Source: Chara braunii (lineage: Eukaryota > Streptophyta > Charophyceae > Charales > Characeae). Taken from it: a DNA stretch of 29,839 bases. The stretch spans positions 1,019,989-1,049,827 of the forward strand of contig BFEA01000321.1 in assembly GCA_003427395.1 (NCBI GenBank), written 5' to 3'. The position numbers and the translations under genes are program-made. Numbering within the stretch: the first letter of the stretch is position 1; each line of letters opens with the position of its first letter. Below the pieces are notes generated by a model. That model searched no databases, was not told the origin of the DNA, and saw only the letters and a list, made by a program, of their open reading frames with translations. Below are positions 17,607-26,662 of this stretch, piece after piece.

Positions 17607-18084
17607 GGCCCTGAGGCAGTTCGGGGTACATGAGCAACTTCATTCCAACTGTGAGTTTTGAATACGTGACACATGACTAACCCAATCTAGACGGGGGAAG
17701 GCGGTGGCGGCGGCGGCGGAGGAGTAGGAGAAGGAGTTAATGAACACATTAACAGAAGTTTTAAGCACGTAAATTTGTACAGAACCGTACGATTGGCATA
17801 CGAATGTTCTGTATGCGTCCCGGCATCCAAAAGTTTTACAAACTCTCCTTTGCCATTCGTTATGCACACACTGAAACTGTCAGACAGATTCTGACATCCC
17901 AAATCCATCACCCATCACCTCCTGTTACTCTATTACACGCGTTCTAGCCTCACTGATAGTCATCATTATCTCCAAAACATCGACAGTTCAAAACATTTGC
18001 CTGGCCGCCAGAAGCCTGGTGTTTATGTCAGGAATGGGCTCATAGTGAGAGCGAGGTTCCGCCAGGGCTCAAGTAACATTTGGG

Positions 18085-18152
18085 CGGGTGGGTGAGTGGG
18101 TGGGTGAGGGTGAGTGGGTGGGTGAGGGTGGGTGGGTGGGTGAGGTTGGGTA
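18085..18152 (+). repeat. GGGTGGGTGA minisatellite
   Basis: GGGTGGGTGAGTGGGTGGGT and GAGGGTGGGTGGGTGGGTGA type units follow each other for about 68 bp. The plus strand could form G-quadruplexes. It is not the plant telomere repeat (TTTAGGG). Confidence 0.8.
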
Positions 18153-18675
18153 GGAAGTGTCCGCGAGGGCGAACCTTTTTGCTATTCATGAATGCACAAG
18201 ATGGATACAGCAATCTGCTTAACAGTGAGCATAATTTAGTTCCTCCTTTTGCCGAGCAAGTAAAGAGAGTCAGACAAATAAAATTGAAACAAGACGCGTG
18301 GGTCAAAAACAGTGCTCTACAAATTTATTTCCAGAGGTCAAAAACAGTGCTCACACTGGGACTTTCTGGAATGAATCTGACCTTACTTGAGCTCGGATAC
18401 ATCCAGGATAGCCCCATTACGAGAATGCTGATCGTAGTGCTGAAGGTGCTGCTGATCGTTTAAATGCCCAGACTCCAGAGATCTTTTTTTATTTTTTTTT
18501 AATAAATACCGACAGATCGTAGGGTGTGTGCATAGAAGATATTGCGGACATTCAGACAGTACAGCAGAAGGCTTCCCTTACTAGGAAAAGTGTTCCAACA
18601 GACGGAAAATGAGACAGCAGAGATCTCAAACAGGACGGAATGAAAAAGCCAAAAGCGATAGAACTAAGAGAGGCA

Positions 18676-18785
18676 GGGTCGTGCCGCCTAAAAAAAAAAG
18701 AAGAAGAGAGGCAGGGTCGTGCCACCTGAAAAAGAAGAAGAAGAAGAAGAAGAAGAAGAAGAGAGAGGCAGGCTCGTGCCACACA
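18676..18785 (+). repeat. GAA microsatellite with GAGAGGCAGGGTCGTGCC copies
   Basis: GAGAGGCAGGGTCGTGCC-type sequence occurs three times (about 18670, 18705 and 18762), separated by A and (GAA)n runs. Related GGAAAGGTGTT repeats flank the block at about 18586, 18818 and 18858. Confidence 0.75.
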
Positions 18786-19064
18786 GGGAGAGCCACAGCC
18801 CATTCCCCGCCTGATTAGGAAAGGTGTTGTTCCAGTATCCTGCCCTCATGCTGATCAGGAAAGGTGTTCCGACACCCCTTCCCTCCAATGCATAGATCTA
18901 TTTTTAGCAACTAAAAGAAGTGGCATTCCTGTGAATAAAAGTTCCTGTGAATATAAATACATTCTCTGCGGTTCAAAGCAACGTCTTCACCTGAAAGTAA
19001 GAGAAAAGAATAGGGGGGGGGCGACGACAAGGCTCTCCTGAATGTGCCCACCCCCACTACTCAC

Positions 19065-19242
19065 CCTTAGCGCTTCGAGCTTTTGCTTCAGCTTCTCCAG
19101 CTGCCGTGTGGCAGCAGTGGCAGTCGTGATCAACTTCTCGTTCTTCTTCTGGTCCTCCGACGTAGACCCGTCCCTGGCGTCAGGTTCAGCAGTGGTGCCC
19201 CCTCTCTTGTCATCTCTGCTCTTTCCACTGACAGGGATTTCT

Positions 19243-19275
<33 letters not shown>

Positions 19276-19352
19276 TTCGCAGTATGCTTTTCTGTCTCCT
19301 TGACTCTCCGACAGAGCTTCCTGATCTCGAATTGACGTCCCTTCTTGACTGC
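19065..19352 (-). CDS. Probable internal exon with polyalanine and coiled coil
   Basis: On the minus strand a CAG acceptor is followed by an open frame of exactly 96 codons ending at AGG|GTGAGT, a consensus 5' splice donor, with phase 0 at both ends. The encoded segment begins AVKKGRQFEIRKLCRRVKET, then has ten alanines from (GCA)10 at 19243-19272, then a charged linker (SGKSRDDKRGGTTAEPDARD) and a helix with heptad-like leucines (RQLEKLKQKLEAL). The frame stays open outside both splice sites (18987-19499), but the outside sequence is of different character and overlaps a non-coding repeat. I do not recognise the protein and found no neighbouring exon. Splice signals plus exact codon length make a real exon plausible; an isolated chance frame remains possible. 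Confidence 0.45.
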
Positions 19353-19373
19353 CTGACCCCAGCATATGTGTCC

Positions 19374-20040
19374 ACTCACATGCACCAAGGAGGAGAAAGA
19401 ACCCCAATCTAGGTCAGATATAGACAGGAAGGGTGCAATTGAAACACACAAGGGGGCGAACACAGCACATGTTTCCACAAAATTCTTCACGTCAGGCACT
19501 GCGCGTTAGCAGTCTTGGCACGCACATTAAACCGCCAGTTCCCCCAAAGCGGAGTACTGCTCGGCACTTTGAAAGTGGCACTTAGTCTCGGTACGCACAT
19601 TACTGGTTTACGCTGTAAGAGCTTTTCGAATCTGGCCTGGGCTGGTAGCGAAAGTGGCAGGCCACTTTGAAAAGGTGCAGTTTCGGACTCGCGAGCCTTG
19701 GAAGGGTTGCTTTCTCAACTTAACCTCGTGTGAACTGGTGGGTTTGATGGCACTCATGTGCGTGCATCAACTCGCATATGCACCAAGGAGGAGAAAGAAC
19801 ACCAATCTAGGTCAGATATGGACAGCACAAGGGTGCAACCATTGGAATAAACAAGGGGTCGACCACAGCAAATCTTTCGACAACCTTCTTCATGTAAGGC
19901 ACTTAGTGTCGCCAGTCAGTCTGTGAAATGCAGTAATAGCACTTGTGTTTGCGCCAACTCGCATCCACCAAGGAGGAGAACGAACCCCAATCTAGATAGA
20001 CAGCAAGGGAGCAATCGAAACAAACGGGTGACACGACCCT
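19374..20040 (+). repeat. Three spaced copies of a repeat of up to about 135 bp
   Basis: CACCAAGGAGGAGAAAGAAC begins copies at about 19382 and 19778, and CACCAAGGAGGAGAACGAAC begins one at about 19966. All continue CCAATCTAG, then GACAG, then a purine-rich block with GTGCAA or GAGCAA. Copies 1 and 2 extend to GGCACT; copy 3 is shorter. Confidence 0.75.
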
Positions 20041-20079
20041 CAACGGTATTGGCTAAATCACAAAAATAGGCCATAGGGC

Positions 20080-20230
20080 CTCACCACGCCACTGTCGAAA
20101 CGAAAAAGTACCAGTGCATCTTCCCCAGTGGCAAGATGCATCCGCTGCTATAAATAATAATGGATGCATCTTGCCACGTTCTCTGGGAGATGCACTTGTA
20201 CTTTCTTCATTTCAACAGTGGTGTGGCGAG
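20080..20230. repeat. Long near-perfect hairpin (151 bp)
   Basis: The left arm 20080-20143 and right arm 20162-20230 are reverse complements with a handful of mismatches and small gaps. They end in a perfect TGGCAAGATGCATCC stem around an 18-base AT-rich loop (20144-20161). It could be a MITE-type foldback or a small-RNA precursor. No target duplication is evident at the edges. Confidence 0.85.
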
Positions 20231-20959
20231 GTCGATATACCCATTCCCTTCTTACTCTACGTCGATGAGGATATCACAACGTCGGCGACGCAAGGGTTGT
20301 CTCTCATGTCGCGGGACACGCTTACGAACCTGACGCAGCTCCTTAACTCTATGGAAGATTTTCCCCTGTTCCGCCTTCCCTGCACCGTCGCCACCTCTCT
20401 TGCCAGCGGCTCCTTCTCGTCCCTTGTTTGGAGGCTCCCTCCTGAAGCCAATCAATCCATTAATGAACCCAAATAATCCATTGATTAATCAATAAAACAA
20501 CCAAAACGAAGAGCCAATCAACACAATATTGCCCACTGGTTGTTCGAAAAACAAGCCACATCGTCCCATTGACAGCTCGGAAAACAAGCAGCAATATTGA
20601 TCGCTCCGGAAGAATACACAATACTGTCCATTGATCATTCAAACAAGCAATACTGTGCCTCTAGTGAAAACTAGAGATGATTGAAAAGGCCAATCAAACT
20701 CGGAGATAGATGGTTTTACACGAAATTTATTACTGAGGTAGAAGGTGTGATCTTCAATGCAAGGTCCCCAGAAAACAAGCAATACGGGTCCATTGATGGT
20801 CCCCAGAAAACAAGCAGTGTTCTGAAAACAATGTATACAAAAGACACAAAACAGGGGGCACCATGTAGTCCATGTCTTCTTCTTCCCAGCTGCCTGATTC
20901 TGCACACTCCTGTGAGCTCTGGGATGCACTTTCAGAAACCCCACACTGCACTCTCTTGC
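20231..20959. other. Stretch without a supported gene; degenerate repeats
   Basis: A plus-strand frame (20114-20476) overlaps the hairpin and has no known motif. From about 20480 to 20830 the motifs CCATTGA and GAAAACAAGCA recur irregularly, suggesting decayed tandem repeats. Nothing else is recognisable. Confidence 0.45.
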
Positions 20960-21345
20960 AACTCCCAAACGACAGACATCAATATGCACTTTGACCTTTG
21001 ACCTTCTCTGTGCAGAGGCCAATGTGCACTTCGACTTTCCGTGTGCAGAAGTCAAAGTCAACTCCCAAATGACAGAGGTCGATAGGCACTTTGACCTTTG
21101 ACCTTCTCTGTGCAGAGGTCAATGTGCACTTTGACCTTCCGTGTGCAGAAGTCAAAGTCAACTCCCAAACAACAGAGGCCAATATGCACTTTGACCTTCT
21201 CTGTGCAGAGGTCGATGTGCACTTTGACCTTCCATGTGCAGAAGTCAAAGTCAACTCTCGAACGACAGAGGTCAATATGCACTTTGAACTTCTCTGTGCA
21301 GAGGTCAATGTGCACTTTGACCTTCCGTGTGTGGAAGTCAAAGCA
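20960..21345 (+). repeat. Four-copy 100/93-bp tandem repeat
   Basis: Units start at AACTCCCAAA (20960, 21060, 21160) and AACTCTCGAA (21253). The first two units are 100 bp; the last two lack one CTTTGAC, giving 93 bp. Each unit has two half-repeats with GTGCACTTTGACCTTC, and the second half folds as ACTTTGAC...GTCAAAG. Reading frames through it in several phases come from the repeat. Confidence 0.9.
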
Positions 21346-21361
21346 CAGGCTCACACCTTCC

Positions 21362-21530
21362 CAAACCACAGTTTGAGCCCTTCCCTACATGACGGAGCTC
21401 ACCAAAGCACAGTTGCACCCCCCCTCCCTATATGTCAAGGCCATCATCAAAGCACAGTTTTACCCCTTCCCCCACTTTATACATCAAGGCCATCATCAAA
21501 GCACAGTTTTATCCCTTCCCCCCCTATATA
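21362..21530 (+). repeat. Tandem repeat, four copies of 41-49 bp
   Basis: CAAAGCACAGTT-type starts lie at about 21362 (CAAACCACAGTT), 21403, 21448 and 21497. Each is followed by a C-rich block, a TATA-like patch and, in copies 2 and 3, CATCAAGGCCATCAT-type sequence. Confidence 0.75.
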
Positions 21531-23033
21531 TTGTCGCACAACTATGAAGTAAAAGAGCGCACTTGCGAAACAAACGGTCAAGATTAGAATCCTGCCTCTC
21601 CCACTTCGTGGCCTTCAGACATTCATGAATTACATGTAATGTACTTGTGGGGGCGAAAGTCTAGGACGGATCTATTCTATTATTATCTGATAGTGGTAAT
21701 TCTCTATGTCTACTCTTCGTTGCTGAAGTGCCCCCCGAACCATGCAAAATAGTTAGTTGCCCATTACACGGCTCACTAACTCTACTTGCTTTGAGTTCTC
21801 TTACCTATTTGGCGGGGTTTCACTGGATCAAGTGACCAGCTTTCCCCGTGGACTTCCAGGTGACCTCAGGACACGAAGCACCGCTTCAATTCCTTGATAT
21901 GATATGCGACCTGCTTCACAACTTTTAAGACCATATTTTCCAAAACAAAGTTGTGCCGCAGCGTGGGAGCCTTTGCTTCTTCCTTTCTGATATTTACGAA
22001 TTTTTTCTCATTCTTTTTTCAACTCCCCCTTCACTGCAATCAGACTTGCTTTCACTTCCACTTCGCATACATGCAAACAGATGGCGATTCACACTGGCGC
22101 ACAGCGCCCACACCAAGCTCAGAGATATGGTAACCGAGAACACAGTTTGGATGCAAACTAGCTTCAACAGGCTATGGAGCAACAGCGCCTGTACGTCACA
22201 ACTCTCGTCACTGCGTTCAACACCACTGTTCGCACTCAACTCTGGATCACCCTGAATACTCCACGCACACTCACTCTGTCTCACACACACACACACACAC
22301 ACTAACAGCTAATCTATGGCGGCTATGGCCGCTCGCTACTACTCCTATGGCTATGCTATCTTCCTGAAGCCCACTTCGACTTCGGGCCACCTGCAGACCA
22401 CCTCGCACAAGACGCTGTAGCAGCGCTTCCGCATGGCTTACGCAGCGAATGAATGCATGGCTGGGCGCTGCATCTTGAGTTATACTTCTGTAACTCGTTG
22501 GTCTGCCCCTTTCCATCGGCCCCGGGTGCACACAGTCCCTCATGGTACTTGCTGGACTGGACTGGGACTGACTGGACCGGTACTGCTGACTGCATGGGTT
22601 TGCACTGCCAACTCGATGCAGTCTCACTGCCGACGTAATGCAGTTAGGCTTACCACTTGCCCACTTGCCTCTGACTAAACCTGAGGCAAACTCGAAAGGC
22701 CACTTCCGGACCTTCCGGAAGTCTGTAGGCTTGGCCTCTCAAGTACTGTAGCAGCTACGACCTTGACCTTTCAGGACTGTAGCAGCTACGACTTCTAGAA
22801 CCCACTAAGACCTCTACCCGACAGGTCTACAGTTCGAATCCCTACAACTGCACAGACCTACGACAGACAACTATAGACTTCTAAGACGCGGGTCACGGGT
22901 TCAAACACTCAGGAATACTGTACACAGCGAAGCGAGGTCTAGGGATCGAGCCGTGGGATCTGCATTTGCTACTGCAACAGGTGAAAACCGTTTCACTCCC
23001 GCCGGCCTACATTCGAGGTCCTCCGAGAATATC
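21531..23033. other. Stretch without a supported gene, flanking element 2
   Basis: Contains a (CA)n microsatellite at 22281-22302 and a 17-bp direct repeat ACTGTAGCAGCTACGAC at 22745 and 22776. The part near 23033 should be the 3' side of the minus-strand retrotransposon, but I could not recognise an LTR or a clear polypurine tract. Short frames show no domain. Confidence 0.45.
22281..22302. repeat. (CA)n microsatellite
   Basis: Eleven CA dinucleotides in a row at the end of a CAC-rich stretch. Confidence 0.95.
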
Positions 23034-26000
23034 TCAGTCCAAGGCAGGACCTTCACCCTTCTTATCTCTTTCGTAGGCTCTAACTATGTCGGGAGCTGTC
23101 TCTAGAAGTTCAGTTCTGGTGAACCAGCGGTTGTCTTATGGCTCCTGATATGCAAATCGAACCTTGTACTGTTTCTGGGGACGACCTCTACCTCCTGTTC
23201 TGAAGACATCTTCACCTACAATGTCGTCAATGTCGTACCTTCCGTCCATGTCCGGAGGGATCATGGATCGTCGGGATGGGAACTGTTGGTTTGCGACACA
23301 AGGCAGCAACTTTGATGCGTGAAACACTGGGTAGGTGTGGAGGTGTGCTGGGATCTCAATAGTGTAGGACGGTCCATCCTCTCCGCCCTTGACTTCTAGG
23401 ACTGCCCACGGTCCTCTATACGCAGGCAATAGCTTCTGCGAGATGTTCTCCTCAGGAGCAAACTCTTTGGACTTGACCCAGACTAAGTCGCCTACTTGAA
23501 ACTGCGACGGGCGACGGTGCTTGTTAGCCTGTTCTATCATTCGGTGCTGGGCTTTCCTGAGGTTCTCAACGACGGTAGCTAACTCTTTCTCATGCTGTAT
23601 CGCAAACTCTCGTGTACCAGGCGGTAGCCTCTGGATCTGATCCCGGTTAAGTCCTTCAAACGGTCTGCGCGGCCTAAAGGACTTATGCAGTTCGTTGGGA
23701 GTGCAACACGTAGACAGGTGCACGCTGTTATTATAGGCACTGGCTACCTTAGGGAGCATCTCATCCCAGTTAATCTGATCGGGCCTAATGTACATTCTCA
23801 GAACTTGCTGCAGGAGTTTATTCATCTGTTCAGTCTGACCGTTAGTCTCAGGATGACGGCCAGATGACACCAACAACTTGGAACCATAAACTTTCAGCAA
23901 TTCCTGCCAGTTCTGACTAGTGAAGCGGGTATCTCTATCGCTAACTATAGAGAGCGGTATACCATACTCACTGACCCAATGATCAAAAAACTTTTGAGCT
24001 ACTAAATCTGTTTGTGGCTCTGAAGGCAAAGGGATGAAAACAGCATACTTGCTGAACCTATCAACTACAACTATGACTTGACTTCTGTCATGCCTACTCT
24101 TGACCCCAGCGTCCATAAAGTCAATAGACACAGAATCTCCGGGTCTATCAGGAATCGGCAAGGGTCTGAGAAGACCAAGAGGGGCTTGCGTAGGAGTCTT
24201 GTTCTTTTGACAGACTTTACAACTGCGTACGTACTCTATGCAGTCGGCTTTTATATCGGGCCATGTATACGCGCGCATGAGGTTGGCTAGTGTCTTTTGC
24301 CAACCAAAGTGTCCCTCTGTGTCGTGGCATTCCCCTAGGATCAGGCTACGGATCTCCTCACTGTTAGGAACGCACAGGCGGTCAACTACGTTAGTCTTCT
24401 CAAATAACAACCCATCAGTAGTGCGGTAATCTGGTTCGGTTTCTGGGGCCTCCTTGACTCTCTTGAGGAGGTCACTATAGATAGGATCCTGCGCATATGC
24501 TTCTCTAACTTTTTGCTGCAGATCTCTACCTATATCCAGATAGTGAACTATCGCTCCAAAGTAATCTGCTCTCCTACTTAGAGCGTCTGCAACTACATTG
24601 TACTTTCCTTTAACTGGCTCAAGCTCGAAGTCATACTGGTCTATCTCTGAAGCCCACCTAGTAAGCTTAGGTGTCATCTTGGCCTGAGTCTTTAACCACC
24701 TTAGCGTCTTGTGGTCTGAGTAGACTTTGAAGTGCCTCCCAAGTAAGTGGTGCTTCCAGTGCTCTAGCGCTTGCCTGAGAGCGTAGAGTTCCCTCTCATA
24801 GGTAGATGTCGCTACCTTCTCTGAAGGCATCCTAGCAGACATGAATTCTATGGGCCTATACCCATTGCCATCATCTTGTTGTAAAACAGCACCTATGTCG
24901 TACTAACTTGCGTCAGTGGTGACAACAAAAGGTAAGGATGGATCAGCTACCTTGAGGACTGGATACTCTATCAAGGCCCGCTTTAACTTCTTCAGGGCCG
25001 ATGTACAGTCTTTGTCCCACTTCGAGATTGCTTCTTTCTTTAGTAACCTACAAAGGGGCGCAGCGATGGTAGAAAAGTTCCTTACGAACTTCCTGTAGTA
25101 GTTGGCTAGGCCTAGGAACGACCGCAATTTTGTCAACGTGCGGGGCGTCGGCCAATCTCTAATCGCTGTTATCTTGCTGTCCTCAGGTTTTATGCCATCT
25201 CCATCTAAGACGTGGTCCAAGTACAGGACTTGTGTCTTGGCCCACTCGCACTTCTTCGCGTTGATCTTGAAGTTAGCTTCTCTCAGCTTCTCCAAGACCT
25301 GCCTCAGATGGCCCTCATGCTCCTAGAGGGTCTTACTAAACACTAAAATATCATCTAGGTATACAACTACAAATCTATCTAACCACGGTCTAAACAAATC
25401 ATTCATGCAGCGCTGAAAAGTAGCTGGCGCATTGGTTAGTCCGAAGGGCATCACTACAAACTCGTATTGCCCATACCTAGTCAGGAACGCTGTCTTGTAC
25501 TGATCATGAAGATGAACCTCTATCTGATGATATCCGAACTTTAAATCTATCTTTGAAAAGTACTTGCAGCCCTGCACCTGGTCCAATAGGTTATCTATTC
25601 GGGGCAGTGGTTCTGCATTCTTCACTGTAATCGCATTTAGACCCTCTTTCTTGGGGACGAAAAGAACAGGTGCTCCAAACGGAGATGAATTGGGCCTAAT
25701 CCAACCTTTCTCAAGGAGCTCGTCTAACTGCTTACGCAACTCCTCTTACTCTCTTGGGAACATTCTATAGACAACTCCCTTAGGAGTTCTACTGCCAGGC
25801 TCTATTTCAATGCGATGTTGGATGGGCCGCGACACTACTCCTGTTGGCGGCTTGGCTAAATCTGTAAATTTCTCCAACAGCTTGGCAATAGCAGGGTCAA
25901 TGGACCTCTCCTCCTCAGGCTCAGCGATCGGCCTAACATAGGCTACAAAAACCTGCTCTTCTAACTGCTCCTTCTTCACTAACCGCGCGAACGTGGGAGC

Positions 26001-26501
26001 ACTGAGATAGCAATGTGCCAGAGAGTTGTCTACTCCTGACACATGAAACAGGCGAGCCGTCTCGACGTCGCCTGATGGACTACACTCATGCTCTCTCAAG
26101 TGGAGTGTGGCCCCTGTTACCTCTCCCCAGTCCATTCCTATAACTATGTCAAACGGGAGGCTGTCCTCTACGAGGAGAGTCAGGGAATGGAGAACTTTCT
26201 CCACCTTCCCATCTTTCTCTAGGCGGAAATACGCCTGGACTCCCTCTACGTAATCCTCGACTCGCATCGTGCGATTGTCGGCGAGGATACTGACTATGGG
26301 ATCTGCTAGCTTCTGGACTTTCAAGCTCAGCTTCAGCTTTTGCAGCGCTTTCCTACTAATATAGTTGCGGGTGGCCCCACTATCTATAAGGGCCCCTACT
26401 CTGCCTCTAAAAATTTCTACGTCTACTAACACTAACTGTCCTTTCGAATCCTTTTTCATCTTGGCCCAGACGGGCATCCTCTCCTTTAACTCTTCTGCCA
26501 T
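23034..26501 (-). pseudogene. pol: Element 2 pol polyprotein, broken by stops and a deletion
   Basis: One reading frame runs from the ATG at 26501 (MAEELKERMPVWAK) to TGA at 23034-23036. It is broken by TAA (25746-25748), TAG (25323-25325), TAG (24903-24905) and TAA (23136-23138); homology continues in the same frame across each. The protease has a normal ALIDSGATRNYIS active site. RT keeps [13 protein letters not shown] and YLDD, but near 25640 KKEG joins directly to LNAITVKN, so about 10-11 residues around the conserved CxDYR motif are missing in frame. RNase H has TTDAS and YERELYALR. Integrase has HDTEGHFG...CKVCQKNK and the catalytic D-D-E with 35 residues between the last two. The C-terminus (YDIDDIVGE to VRAYERD) resembles a chromodomain. 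Pol would act in reverse transcription and integration, but not from this copy. Confidence 0.93.
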
Positions 26502-26662
26502 GCCTGTGAAGGAAGTGCCTAGAGACGCTTACACAAGCAGTCTCTGGACAGCTCTCTAGGCACTGCCCAGCAACCTCTGCCATAGACACATGTGGGTTGG
26601 AGTTTCTATGTGGTGCGCGCACTCTTCTCCACATGGTCTAGAGGTAAGGGCAGTTGCGACCC
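26502..26662 (-). other. Gag-pol spacer of element 2 with a 12-bp hairpin
   Basis: About 160 bp separate the gag stop from the pol ATG. AGTGCCTAGAGA (26514-26525) and its exact complement (26553-26564) form a stem with a 27-base loop, ending 12 bases before the pol ATG at 26501. A second in-spacer ATG in another frame lies at about 26583 and reads MAEVAGQCLE, similar to the pol start MAEELKE. Confidence 0.6.

Larger units (their letters stand above)
16990..18986. other. Intergenic or intronic stretch without a supported gene
   Basis: Frames are short and show no known domain. The stretch holds a MITE-like end at 17256-17291, a hairpin at 17515-17606, a (GGC)n patch near 17705-17720, a G-rich minisatellite at 18085-18152, a 17-bp direct repeat GGTCAAAAACAGTGCTC at 18301 and 18336, and a GAA microsatellite with flanking repeats near 18660-18770. 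Confidence 0.5.

Noticed and set aside
18085-18152. Possible telomeric repeat
   Set aside because: The unit is GGGTGGGTGA, not TTTAGGG or a known plant or algal variant.
20114-20476. 120-codon plus-strand frame
   Set aside because: It starts inside the long hairpin, has no family signature, and competing minus-strand frames of similar length exist.
20960-21530. CRISPR-like regular repeats
   Set aside because: The units are contiguous tandem repeats without unique spacers, in a eukaryotic setting.
22830-22960. tRNA-like B-box sequences (GTTCGAATCCC, GGGTTCAAAC)
   Set aside because: The flanking bases do not pair as a T-stem, and no acceptor, D or anticodon arms fit at tRNA spacing.
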